Shown one piece after another: positions 9,012 to 16,567 of a stretch of 64,000 nt of DNA. Every line of letters starts with the position of its first letter. Position 1 is the stretch's first letter. Below the pieces are notes generated by a model, which did no database searches, was not told where the DNA came from, and saw only the letters and a list, made by a program, of their open reading frames with translations. The position numbers and the translations under genes were made by a program. The DNA comes from Chitinophagales bacterium (GTDB lineage: Bacteria; Bacteroidota; Bacteroidia; Chitinophagales; Chitinophagaceae): NCBI GenBank assembly GCA_017303455.1, contig JAFLBM010000005.1, forward strand, positions 145,584-209,583, given 5' to 3'.

Positions 9012-9019
9012 TAAATTTG
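9012..9019 (+). promoter_or_regulatory. Candidate -7 promoter element for the DUF6089 gene
   Basis: TAAATTTG matches TAnnTTTG exactly and lies 28 bp before ATG 9048. No clear -33 box is seen. Confidence 0.45.
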
Positions 9020-9047
9020 CTATACGTTCTCATCAAACAAGTATACC

Positions 9048-9911
9048 ATGCGAACGAACAAATTACTGATCCTCTTCATTTGTCTCTCCACTGTTGCCAG
9101 CAGCCAGCGGTTGCATGTGGGTGTCTTTGGTGGTCTCGCTGCCTATAATGGAGATCTTACCGATAAAATATTACCGAAAAAAGTAACGAATGGTGCGATT
9201 GGTCTTACCCTGAACTATGAATTGAAAGACCAGATCATACTCCGTGGCGGATTAACCTATGCAATTGTTGGTGGTGCCGACCGTTTCAGCGATAAGCCTT
9301 ACCTCGTGGCCAGGAACCTTGCCTTTGAAACCAAGATCATTGAACTGAGTGCCGTTGGGGAATATTACTTTTTTAATCTTTATGACCGTCGTTATTCTCC
9401 TTATGTATTCGGAGGATTGGCTGTTTATCATTATAACCCTTATGCATATAATGGTTCCACCAACAAAATATTCCTGAAACCACTCAGTACCGAAGGACAG
9501 GGCATAGCTGGTTATCCCGATCGTCAGCCTTATAGTCTCACGCAGGTGGCTTTACCATTTGGGGGCGGTGTAAAATTTGCCATTAACGACAAACTGAGAA
9601 TCGGTGTTGAGCTCGGTATGCGCAAACTATTTACCGATTACTTAGACGATGTCAGCAAAAATTATATTGATGTCAATGACCTGCTGGCTGCCAAAGGCCA
9701 GTTAGCGGTTGATATGTCTTATCGTGGGGATGAATTGCCCGGTGGTAATCCAACCTACCCTGCCAAAGCCGATGAAAGAGGCAGCCCGGCTAACAAAGAT
9801 TTTTATTATTTCACGGGCATTCATCTTACCTATCGTATCGGCAACAGCAACGGCGGATCAGGCTCCGGGGGACGAAGAAGCCGGATGGGTTGCCCTGCCA
9901 ATGTTTATTGA
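9048..9911 (+). CDS. DUF6089-type outer-membrane beta-barrel protein
   Basis: The protein is exported, with a signal peptide at MRTNKLLILFICLSTVASS. The mature part begins QRLHVGVFGGLAAYNGDLTD, a block characteristic of DUF6089/PorT-like barrels of Bacteroidota. It continues with alternating strands (LRGGLTYAIVGGADRF, ELSAVGEYYFFNLYDRRYSPYVFGG) and a conserved GVKFAINDKLRIGVELGMRK near the C-terminus. The end is unusual for a barrel, with a Gly/Ser/Arg-rich tail (GGSGSGGRRSRMG) beyond the last strand. A role in surface structure or secretion is inferred only from the family type. It has its own promoter and is followed by the UbiD-family gene 70 bp later. Confidence 0.85.
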   Translation: MRTNKLLILFICLSTVASSQRLHVGVFGGLAAYNGDLTDKILPKKVTNGAIGLTLNYELKDQIILRGGLTYAIVGGADRFSDKPYLVARNLAFETKIIELSAVGEYYFFNLYDRRYSPYVFGGLAVYHYNPYAYNGSTNKIFLKPLSTEGQGIAGYPDRQPYSLTQVALPFGGGVKFAINDKLRIGVELGMRKLFTDYLDDVSKNYIDVNDLLAAKGQLAVDMSYRGDELPGGNPTYPAKADERGSPANKDFYYFTGIHLTYRIGNSNGGSGSGGRRSRMGCPANVY

Positions 9912-9980
9912 TACGATCCCATTCCCATTTGAACCTTTACAGCCGTGTCATGTTGTACATTTGCAGCAATTATACCACAC

Positions 9981-11915
9981 ATGGCCTGGAAAAATCAGCA
10001 ACAATTCATCGAAGCATTAGACAAAGCCGGAGAGTTACTTCGCATTACCACTTATGTTGATCCCAAACTGGAGATAGCCGAGATCACCGACCGTATCAGT
10101 AAATCGGGTAACGGTGGTAAAGCCATTCTTTTTGAAAATACGGGTTATGATTTTCCTGTCCTCATGAATGCCTATGGCAGTGAAAAAAGAATGTGCATGG
10201 CGCTGGGTGTAAACCACCTCGATGATGTGGCCCACGAGATCGAAAACTTATTCAAACTCTTAGCGGCTGCCAAAGAAGGTATCCTGGATAAATTAAAAAT
10301 GCTGCCCAAGCTCGGACAGTTTGCCAGCTGGATGCCCAAAGTAAAAAAAGGAAGAGGCGAATGCCAGGAAGTAGTGATGACTGCACCCGATATCACAAAG
10401 ATCCCTGTTATTACCTGCTGGCCCAAAGATGGCGGCCCATTCGTTACACTGCCTATCATTCATACCAAGGACCCGAATACCAGCAGCCGCAACGTGGGGA
10501 TGTATCGTATGCAGGTCTTCGGGCCCACACTCACCGGTATGCACTGGCACAAGCATAAAGTTTCTGCCAAACATTTTGCAGAATATAAGAAACTGAATAA
10601 ACGAATGCCGGTGGCCGTTGCCCTCGGTGGTGATCCGGTCTATGCGTATTCTGCCACAGCTCCCTTGCCGGAGAATGTGGATGAGTATATGTTAGCAGGT
10701 TTTCTGCGCAAGCGAAAAGTGGAACTGGTAAAATGTATTTCACAACCCGGTGTGGAAGTCCCGGCTGATGCTGATTTTATTATTGAAGGCTATGTGGATC
10801 CTGCTGATGAACTGATCTGGGAGGGTCCGTTTGGTGATCATACCGGTTATTATTCATTGCCCGATTTCTATCCCCGTTTTCATATCACGGCGATCACCCA
10901 TAAAAAGAATGCGGTATATCCTGCTACTATTGTTGGTATACCGCCGCAGGAAGATGCCTGGCTGGGTAAAGCTACTGAACGTATTTTTTTAGCGCCGATC
11001 AAAATGACGATGGTACCCGAGATCATGGATATGGATATGCCGGTGGAAGGAGTGTTTCATAATCTCGTGATTGCACAGATCAAAAAAGATTATGCCGGGC
11101 AGGGACAAAAAGTAATGAATGCCATGTGGGGTGCCGGGCAAATGATGTTCAACAAGATATTAGTGATGGCAGATGAAGGCGTGAAGATCCAGGATTATGA
11201 AGCACTGGCGAAATATGTGTTTAAGAATTTAAATCCCGCTACCGATATCGCTTTTGCCAATGGCCCGATGGATGTACTCGATCACAGTTGCAGCAAACTC
11301 GGCTTTGGTGGTAAGATGTGTATTGACGGAACGAAGAAGTATGAGGAAGAAGAGGATGACAGTTATGAGCCGGGAGTCGTTAGCCGGGAGCAGGGAGTCA
11401 TCGAAAAGGCACTCCAACATTTTACTGAAATCAAAGTTGTTAATACAGCACTGCTGAAAAAAGAAATTCCCTGCCTTATTATTTCTGTAGAAAAAAACAG
11501 GCCCGGTCATATCAGTGAATTACACAAACAAGTGGGCGGGTTACAAGAACTGCAAGGCATCAAAATGATTCTCTATGTGGAGCATAGCGTTGATGCCAAC
11601 GACCTGCCAACAGCTCTCTGGCGTTTCTGCAATAACCTCGACCCAAAAAGAGATTTCCACCTGTTTACAAAACCAGTTAACCAATCAACTAATCAACCGG
11701 CCAGCTATTTTGCCTGCATGGGTCTCGATGGAACCCGCAAAACAAAAGAGCTGGACAACTTCCACCGTGACTGGCCCAACATTATTGTGGCCAATGAAGC
11801 CACGATACAGGCCGTGGATGCAAAATGGGAAAGCCTGGGTATTGGTGCCTTTCTTCCATCACCTTCGTTGAAGTTCAAAGACCAGGTATATGGAGAAGAG
11901 GCGGTGGTGAGCTGA
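9981..11915 (+). CDS. UbiD-family decarboxylase
   Basis: This prenylated-FMN-dependent (de)carboxylase of 644 aa is annotated in many Bacteroidota as a menaquinone-biosynthesis decarboxylase. Family blocks are present: GGPFVTLPIIHTKDP, RNVGMYRMQVFG, the active-site segment EGPFGDHTGYYSLPDFYPR with its conserved acidic residues, and VGIPPQEDAWLGKATE. ATG 9981 (MAWKNQQQ) is chosen over an upstream GTG at 9945. Two in-frame insertions look repeat-derived: SYEPGVVSREQG, encoded by GGGAGTC-like repeats at about 11368-11399, and NQSTNQP, encoded by AATCAAC repeats at about 11681-11698. The essential core is intact. A UbiX partner is not in the window. Confidence 0.9.
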   Translation: MAWKNQQQFIEALDKAGELLRITTYVDPKLEIAEITDRISKSGNGGKAILFENTGYDFPVLMNAYGSEKRMCMALGVNHLDDVAHEIENLFKLLAAAKEGILDKLKMLPKLGQFASWMPKVKKGRGECQEVVMTAPDITKIPVITCWPKDGGPFVTLPIIHTKDPNTSSRNVGMYRMQVFGPTLTGMHWHKHKVSAKHFAEYKKLNKRMPVAVALGGDPVYAYSATAPLPENVDEYMLAGFLRKRKVELVKCISQPGVEVPADADFIIEGYVDPADELIWEGPFGDHTGYYSLPDFYPRFHITAITHKKNAVYPATIVGIPPQEDAWLGKATERIFLAPIKMTMVPEIMDMDMPVEGVFHNLVIAQIKKDYAGQGQKVMNAMWGAGQMMFNKILVMADEGVKIQDYEALAKYVFKNLNPATDIAFANGPMDVLDHSCSKLGFGGKMCIDGTKKYEEEEDDSYEPGVVSREQGVIEKALQHFTEIKVVNTALLKKEIPCLIISVEKNRPGHISELHKQVGGLQELQGIKMILYVEHSVDANDLPTALWRFCNNLDPKRDFHLFTKPVNQSTNQPASYFACMGLDGTRKTKELDNFHRDWPNIIVANEATIQAVDAKWESLGIGAFLPSPSLKFKDQVYGEEAVVS

Positions 11916-11923
11916 GAATACCC

Positions 11924-11991
11924 AACAAGGAACAAGGAATGATGAATAAAGAAGTGTACCAACACTCATTGGACATTCCTTGTTCCTTGTT
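11924..11991. repeat. Perfect 18-bp inverted repeat after the UbiD gene
   Basis: AACAAGGAACAAGGAATG at 11924-11941 is the exact reverse complement of 11974-11991, with a 32-nt loop. It starts 9 bp after the stop codon. Its internal AACAAGG tandem structure is like the short intergenic repeats common in Bacteroidota. It could act as a terminator, but there is no T-tract. Confidence 0.8.
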
Positions 11992-12017
11992 CATTATTCG
12001 ATATTTTTACCATCAGC

Positions 12018-13103
12018 ATGTCAACCCCACAGCAAAATAGCGATCTCAGTTCCCATCCAGGGAACAGGGGCATTCACCTCCTCATGACCGGTGCCGGTGC
12101 TCCCGGAGCTGCAGGTATCTTACAATGCCTCTGGCAACACCCGGCTGTTCATATCACCGCAGCCGATGTTAATCCCAATGCGGTGGGCCGTTTTCTTACC
12201 AATGATTTTGTAACGATCCCGGCAGCGAATGATCCGGCCTTTGCAGATACACTTTTATCCATTTGCCGGGAAAAAGATATTCATATCGTGCTGCCGCTGG
12301 TGACCAAAGAACTCATACCACTGGCGTTGCGCAAAAATGATTTTGAAATGGCGGGGGCAAAAGTATTGGTTTCCTCCGCCGCTTCTTTAGAGATCGCCAA
12401 TAACAAAAGCCGTTTGTATGAATTCCTGCAATGGAGAGGCATGACCGTTCCGGCTTTTAAAATTGTGGAAACGGTTGAACAGTTTCGTGAAGCAGTGCTG
12501 GAACTGGGCTACCCGGAAAAAAATGTGTGCTTCAAACCATCGGTCTCCAACGGCAGCCGGGGTTTCCGGATTCTCTCGGAGCAAATGGATGAACTCGATC
12601 TGTTGTTCAATTATAAACCTTCCTCTACGTATCTCCGTTTGCAGGATGCCATCCGCATATTGTCCTCCGGTGTGTTTCCTGAATTATTGGTCAGCGAATA
12701 TTTACCCGGCGAAGAATACTCCGTGGATTGTTTAGCAGATCATGGTGAATCAAAACTAATTGTACCAAGATCAAGACAAAAAATGATCAATGGTATCAGT
12801 GTGGAAGGGGAGTTTGTCAACGATGAAAGTATCATCAGCTATTGCACACAGATCATCAAAGAACTGCAGTTGCATGGTAATATCGGTATACAGGTCAAAC
12901 GTTCAGCGGAAGGAAAATTTTTATTGGTAGAAATAAATCCCCGGGTGCAGGGCACTATCTCCGCTGCATTAGGTGCAGGCGTTAACCTTCCCCTGCTCGC
13001 TGTTAAACAGGAATTGGGGTTACCCATACCGGCAGAGGAGTTGCAGGTAAAATGGGGCACCCGCTTCTCCCGCTATTGGTCGGAAGTTTTTTGGAAGGGT
13101 TAG
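12018..13103 (+). CDS. ATP-grasp enzyme (CarB/PylC-like)
   Basis: This is a carboxylate-amine/thiol ligase-type ATP-grasp protein of 361 aa. It has an N-terminal Rossmann-like pre-ATP-grasp domain (LLMTGAGAPGAAGILQCL). The ATP-grasp fold follows, with the Lys/Gly phosphate loop (FKPSVSNGSRGFRI), the linker strand LVSEYLPGEEYSVDCLAD, and the Mg-binding Glu/Asn in FLLVEINPRVQGT. The layout resembles half of carbamoyl-phosphate synthase large subunit and stand-alone ligases that make small peptide-like products. The substrate is unknown. It lies downstream of the UbiD gene but is separated by a strong inverted repeat, so shared function is uncertain. Its stop codon abuts another inverted repeat. 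Confidence 0.85.
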   Translation: MSTPQQNSDLSSHPGNRGIHLLMTGAGAPGAAGILQCLWQHPAVHITAADVNPNAVGRFLTNDFVTIPAANDPAFADTLLSICREKDIHIVLPLVTKELIPLALRKNDFEMAGAKVLVSSAASLEIANNKSRLYEFLQWRGMTVPAFKIVETVEQFREAVLELGYPEKNVCFKPSVSNGSRGFRILSEQMDELDLLFNYKPSSTYLRLQDAIRILSSGVFPELLVSEYLPGEEYSVDCLADHGESKLIVPRSRQKMINGISVEGEFVNDESIISYCTQIIKELQLHGNIGIQVKRSAEGKFLLVEINPRVQGTISAALGAGVNLPLLAVKQELGLPIPAEELQVKWGTRFSRYWSEVFWKG

Positions 13104-13212
13104 CCACAGATTACACGGATTTACACAAATTACCAGTCTTAAACTGGTTAATTCCTGTGAGGTATAAATATTCTTCTCCTTAAAATCTGTGAGAATCTGT
13201 GTAATCTGTGGC
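13103..13212. repeat. Inverted repeat of the GCCACAGATTACAC type
   Basis: A 25-nt arm at 13103-13127 pairs with 13188-13212 with three mismatches. The shared core is GCCACAGATTACAC. It fills almost the whole intergenic space between the ATP-grasp and TraB genes. The sequence belongs to a family of dispersed intergenic repeats that I recall from several Bacteroidota. The central 60 bp are AT-rich and show no gene. Confidence 0.8.
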
Positions 13213-13261
13213 CTTGTCCTCATCTGCGCTTAGTTCAGTAACTTGCTTAAAATTGCAGCAC

Positions 13262-14182
13262 ATGAAAAGATGGAGTTCTGTTTTCCTGCTGGGCTTGTTA
13301 ACGATGGCCGGTTGTGCCCAGAAAAATGATGGCCTTAAAACTTCGGCCAATACCAATACGCTGTTATGGAAGATCAGTGGCAAGGGCTTGTCCAAACCTT
13401 CCTATCTCTTCGGCACCATCCATATGCTTTGCGGGGAAGATGCTGTCCTCAGCGACAATCTAAAAAAGGCCATCAAAGCGGCGGATGAAGTGTACCTGGA
13501 AATTGATATGGACAACCTCATGGAAATGTTTGGCGCTATGGCCAAAATGAAAATGACCGGTGACACCACCCTGCAGGACCTGCTGAGTGCTGAGGATTAT
13601 GAACTGGTGAAAGAATACTTTGAAAGCAGGAGTTCGATGATCCCGTTCTCCATGCTGCAAACCTTTAAACCCATCCTTGCAGCTTCCACGCTGGAGCAAT
13701 CCAAACTGCCCTGTGATGATATGGCGGCCATGGATCAAATTGTTATGCAGGAAGCCAAAAACAATGACAAAGAAATAAAAGGACTGGAGACCATGAGTTA
13801 CCAGGCCGGTATGCTGGACAGTATCCCGTATAAAATGCAGGCCGAGCAATTGCTGAGTTATGTAAAGAACAATGGCAAATCAGATGACGGGCTTGAAATG
13901 AAAGACATGCTGAAAGCCTATACCGACCAGGACCTGCAAAAATTAGAAGAGATGATGACCAAAGCCGACGCCGGCCTATCGGGCTTTACTGAAATATTAT
14001 TGTACAACCGCAACCGCAACTGGGTTAAAAAATTAAATGATCTATTACCCAACAAAGCATTAGTGATTGCCGTAGGAGCGGGGCACCTGCCCGGTGAGCA
14101 GGGTGTTATTAACCTGCTGCGCAAAGAAGGCTATACCGTGGAGCCAGTGGAGAATAAATTGAATAAGGCGAGGGAGATATAA
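13262..14182 (+). CDS. TraB/GumN-family lipoprotein
   Basis: This is an exported lipoprotein (306 aa) with signal MKRWSSVFLLGLLTMAGC, and the Cys is the lipidation site. The TraB/GumN fold follows: LLWKISGKGLSKPSYLFGTIHMLC contains the first conserved GTxH motif. Later come KGLETMSYQAGML (conserved Glu) and ALVIAVGAGHLPGEQGVINLLRKEGY (the second conserved G-GHxxG-GG-like motif). The family is related to Tiki-type metalloproteases, with two GxxH motifs as likely metal ligands. Activity in bacteria is poorly defined. ATG 13262 is chosen because it begins the signal peptide; the frame is open further upstream into the repeat. Confidence 0.88.
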   Translation: MKRWSSVFLLGLLTMAGCAQKNDGLKTSANTNTLLWKISGKGLSKPSYLFGTIHMLCGEDAVLSDNLKKAIKAADEVYLEIDMDNLMEMFGAMAKMKMTGDTTLQDLLSAEDYELVKEYFESRSSMIPFSMLQTFKPILAASTLEQSKLPCDDMAAMDQIVMQEAKNNDKEIKGLETMSYQAGMLDSIPYKMQAEQLLSYVKNNGKSDDGLEMKDMLKAYTDQDLQKLEEMMTKADAGLSGFTEILLYNRNRNWVKKLNDLLPNKALVIAVGAGHLPGEQGVINLLRKEGYTVEPVENKLNKAREI

Positions 14183-14230
14183 GTAATGCGTTCTTTAGAT
14201 GACCTGAAACCGGGATTGTAAAATTGAAAA

Positions 14231-14350
14231 TGCGAAAGTTTTGGTTGTATTTGCGAAAGTAGGGGTAGACAAAAACAATTTTTTTAGTAAATTGAATTGT
14301 AAACAGTTACCAAAAAAAAAGCGAAAGTTTAGCCAACGGGGACTTTCGCA
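14231..14350. repeat. Four TGCGAAAGT copies, two forming a hairpin
   Basis: TGCGAAAGT occurs at 14231-14239 and 14252-14260, GCGAAAGT at 14321-14328, and the inverted form ACTTTCGCA at 14342-14350. The last two form an 8-bp hairpin with a 13-nt loop. They occupy the AT-rich 204-bp space before the orphan gene at 14387 and mark the left edge of the accessory island. Nothing else is seen in this interval. Confidence 0.7.
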
Positions 14351-14359
14351 TATTTACGA

Positions 14360-14369
14360 GTTGGCCGCA
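14360..14369 (+). other. R'-like core site upstream of the 14387 gene
   Basis: GTTGGCCGCA here is the exact reverse complement of TGCGGCCAAC at 15024-15033, so the two bracket the 14387-15016 gene. The context TACGA-GTTGGCCGCA resembles TACA-GTTAGCGGCA before the 15932 gene. Its position is that of an integron R' site ahead of a cassette gene, but the core does not match GTTRRRY exactly. Confidence 0.35.
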
Positions 14370-14386
14370 ATAAATTACGACACCTC

Positions 14387-15016
14387 ATGAATCGGAAAAT
14401 TATCCTCGCAGTCCTGATCTTTCTTTCATTGAATTCCCTTGGACAAGAAGTCACGAATGAAAGTCCCTATGTTAACAATGATTTCAAGAAGTATCTGTAT
14501 GTCAATTTCGATAATCCTATTTACATCAGCACAGGAAAGTATAAATCATTAAAAATAGAAACCAGCAACGGAACAATTACCAAAACGAATACTCCGGGCA
14601 AATATTTAATTAAACCAGAACGTTGCGAGACGACACTTATCACTCTTAGCAGACCCGGTTATAGTAGGCTATTTGAATTTGATTGCGCAGTGATGCGCTA
14701 TCCAGAGATTGATTTTTTGGGTTATCGCTACGAACACAATGTAGCATCAATCCGACGTTCCGAAGGTATATATGCTAAACATACTCCGCTCGATTTAGAT
14801 ATTTCATATCGTATCGATTCTGTTCGAGTAACGGTAAAAGACTCTTTAAATGAAAAAACACATATTAATATTGGATCAAAGTGGGACAGTACTACTTTAA
14901 AAATGCTCGAGCAAGCTGAAAAAGGTAGTGTACTTATAATTGATCAGATTAAACTTACTGGACCTAATAACGAACGCTATCAAGGAGAACCACTTTATAG
15001 ACGATTTTGGGAGTAA
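14387..15016 (+). CDS. Orphan exported protein (209 aa), AT-rich
   Basis: No family is recognised. The signal peptide MNRKIILAVLIFLSLNSLGQ is clear, with likely cleavage after Gly-Gln, so the product is periplasmic or secreted. The mature part looks beta-rich, with NFDNPIYISTGKYKSLKIETSNGTI and IDSVRVTVKDSLNEKTHINIG. It resembles the GldM C-terminal or Ig-like beta-sandwich style (DNPIYIS, TVKTNTPGKYLI), but I cannot claim homology. Base composition is visibly more A+T-rich than the flanking genes. A 10-bp inverted pair (14360-14369 and 15024-15033) frames it. Together these suggest an acquired cassette-like gene. Confidence 0.7.
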   Translation: MNRKIILAVLIFLSLNSLGQEVTNESPYVNNDFKKYLYVNFDNPIYISTGKYKSLKIETSNGTITKTNTPGKYLIKPERCETTLITLSRPGYSRLFEFDCAVMRYPEIDFLGYRYEHNVASIRRSEGIYAKHTPLDLDISYRIDSVRVTVKDSLNEKTHINIGSKWDSTTLKMLEQAEKGSVLIIDQIKLTGPNNERYQGEPLYRRFWE

Positions 15017-15040
15017 CCAAAACTGCGGCCAACAAGTGGT

Positions 15041-15073
15041 TTTACGCCGTTGTTGGTGTTTCTCACCAACAAC
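15041..15073 (+). repeat. REP palindrome, left copy
   Basis: The unit is TTTACGCC followed by a perfect 10-bp hairpin: GTTGTTGGTG (15049-15058), loop TTTCT, CACCAACAAC (15064-15073). It lies 12 bp beyond the stop codon of the RAYT gene. Its inverted relative is on the other side of that gene at 15660-15689. Confidence 0.85.
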
Positions 15074-15084
15074 CGGACTATAGG

Positions 15085-15603
15085 TCAATCCCGGTGATGG
15101 GAAAGAAATCCCCAGTTATCAATACCGGTTTCATAAAACAGTGCTGAAGAATATTTATACTCTTCCGGCATTGAACAAATACCCGCCCGGACCGGATTCA
15201 GGTGGATATAATCCAGCTTCTGCCGGTATACCTCATCTGTTCTTAATTCGATACTCAACGGATTACGTTCCCATAGTTGATATTCCCGGTCTGCTGCATG
15301 TACTTTAAAATGTTCAAGTACATCCGGGTGATGTTGCCGCAAGTCATATTTGATTTGCTGGCTGGTGTATTTCAAAAAATCCCGCTGCACATCAGAGGGA
15401 TGGATAAGCGGCTGCATCTGCCAGATAAGATGCAGGTGATTCGGCATGATCACAAAAGCATAGAGTTTTATTCTCTTATTTTCCACCAGGAAGCGAAAAC
15501 TGTTTATTATAATATCTTTATACTTGTCCGGCCGGAGTAGTTTTTTCCACTCCAGGTTGGTGGCAGTGAAGAACTGGGGATATTCAGTGATGAATACAGG
15601 CAT
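15085..15603 (-). CDS. REP-associated tyrosine transposase (RAYT, Y1_Tnp/HUH)
   Basis: This 172-aa protein of the IS200/IS605-related Y1 transposase superfamily nicks and rejoins single-stranded DNA at REP hairpins. The HUH metal motif is MPNHLHLIW (His56, His58). The C-terminal block DYIHLNPVRAG carries the probable catalytic Tyr132 and is diagnostic for RAYTs. N-terminal YAFVIMPNH and WERNPLSIEL also fit. Start ATG 15603 is clear. It is flanked by REP palindromes in opposite orientations, which is the usual arrangement of a RAYT with its cognate sites. RAYTs are usually single-copy and vertically maintained, unlike ordinary insertion sequences. The frame is intact. Confidence 0.93.
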   Translation of the reverse strand: MPVFITEYPQFFTATNLEWKKLLRPDKYKDIIINSFRFLVENKRIKLYAFVIMPNHLHLIWQMQPLIHPSDVQRDFLKYTSQQIKYDLRQHHPDVLEHFKVHAADREYQLWERNPLSIELRTDEVYRQKLDYIHLNPVRAGICSMPEEYKYSSALFYETGIDNWGFLSHHRD

Positions 15604-15659
15604 AGGAGAGATAAAAGTAAAGAATGTTTTATTGACCAGTTATATCCCTTCGTTAGTGC

Positions 15660-15689
15660 GGTTGGTGAAAAACACCAACCTCGGCGTAA
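15660..15689 (-). repeat. REP palindrome, right copy (inverted)
   Basis: A perfect 8-bp hairpin, GGTTGGTG (15660-15667), loop AAAAA, CACCAACC (15673-15680), is followed by TCGGCGTAA. Its reverse complement begins TTACGCCGAGGTTGGTG, matching the left REP at most positions. The compensated stem changes (GTTG versus AGG) keep the hairpin. Confidence 0.82.
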
Positions 15690-15784
15690 GGGTGACAGAG
15701 TATTTTACGAAGACAAGAACATGAATATTGCCAAGTGGTTCAGCGGAGTGGGGCTAACACTACGACTTGGCAAATACATTTAAT

Positions 15785-15810
15785 TTTTACGCCGTTGTTG
15801 GTGTTTCTCA
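15785..15810 (+). repeat. Truncated REP copy (half-palindrome)
   Basis: These 26 bases are identical to 15040-15065 of the left REP, covering TTTTACGCC, the first hairpin arm and the loop. Identity stops inside the second arm, which is replaced by GGACGGG, so the hairpin can no longer form. Confidence 0.85.
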
Positions 15811-15931
15811 GGACGGGTTTTATCTTTACTCGACTGATATTGGCAGCAGACGTAACACAGAATGCCCATATTGCATAAATTCCTACAGTTAGCGGCATCA
15901 CTATTAGACCGTACATTATAAAACCTTTTTT

Positions 15932-16408
15932 ATGAAAAATATCATCGTTATTTTACTGATTTCATCATCGCTATCAGCATGTAATAAGACAATTTCTTGT
16001 ACAGATCCACAAATTTCTATTGGCTTTATTTCATTACCTATTGATAATATTGACACAATAGTACTGAGGAAATTTGTAGCGAACAGTAACTATCAAACGC
16101 TTATAGATTCTATTGGAATATATCGTGACATTAATAGTTCTATTAGAGTATTTCCCGGTGGGGATACTGCAATAATTACTTTATTCAACACAGATAATGG
16201 CATAGCGCAGGGCTTTGATTGGCAAATTTTCAATCCAGCAACAAACAATACTTATACTATTTCAGAAATAGAGAAAGAAGATACAGAGATTAAATGTGGT
16301 GCTCTTAGCACAAATTGTTTTTGTAGTGATGAAATCACAAGAATTTCAGTTAATAACCAAAATGCAATACCGAATGCTTATCAATTCAACGTATTGTTTT
16401 TAAGGTGA
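15932..16408 (+). CDS. Orphan lipoprotein (158 aa), AT-rich
   Basis: The signal MKNIIVILLISSSLSAC ends in a good lipobox, so the product is a membrane-anchored lipoprotein. The mature sequence is unfamiliar and looks beta-rich (ISIGFISLPIDNIDTIVLRKF, AIITLFNTDNGIAQGFDWQIF). It has a Cys-rich patch (KCGALSTNCFCSDEI) that may form disulfides or bind metal. The DNA is more A+T-rich than the core genes. It lies directly after a GTTAGCGGCA core site and the REP remnants, in the same accessory island as the 14387 gene. No function is proposed. Confidence 0.7.
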   Translation: MKNIIVILLISSSLSACNKTISCTDPQISIGFISLPIDNIDTIVLRKFVANSNYQTLIDSIGIYRDINSSIRVFPGGDTAIITLFNTDNGIAQGFDWQIFNPATNNTYTISEIEKEDTEIKCGALSTNCFCSDEITRISVNNQNAIPNAYQFNVLFLR

Positions 16409-16567
16409 TAATTGATAGTCCAGGTATTTGTAAAAAAAAGGTGAAAACTCAGCTTTCGAACTCTGCGAAATTTTCTCATTCGTAGTTGAAGTATATCGCC
16501 CGGGGTAATCACAAGGCATTGTAGGGATTCAACGATTAATCATTTACTTTACTAAAAATAAACCCCC

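Larger units (their letters stand above)
15604..15931. other. Intergenic accessory sequence with REP remnants
   Basis: No gene is seen in these 328 bases. They hold the right REP copy (15660-15689), a 7-bp hairpin GCCAAGT/ACTTGGC (15730-15736 with 15765-15771), a truncated REP (15785-15810), and a TACA-GTTAGCGGCA core at about 15883-15896, shortly before the 15932 gene. The core pairs with GCTAAC near 15753. The stretch looks like the debris of repeated insertion. Confidence 0.6.

Noticed and set aside
13208-13261. GTG/ATG extension of the TraB gene into the inverted repeat
   Set aside because: ATG 13262 begins a proper lipoprotein signal; the extension is repeat sequence.
14231-14350. Possible CRISPR array (TGCGAAAGT copies)
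   Set aside because: The repeats are 8-9 bp, irregularly spaced and in mixed orientation, and no cas genes are present.
15040-15689. A conventional IS element with target-site duplication
   Set aside because: The transposase is of RAYT type flanked by REP hairpins; no terminal inverted repeats of IS length or direct duplication are seen.
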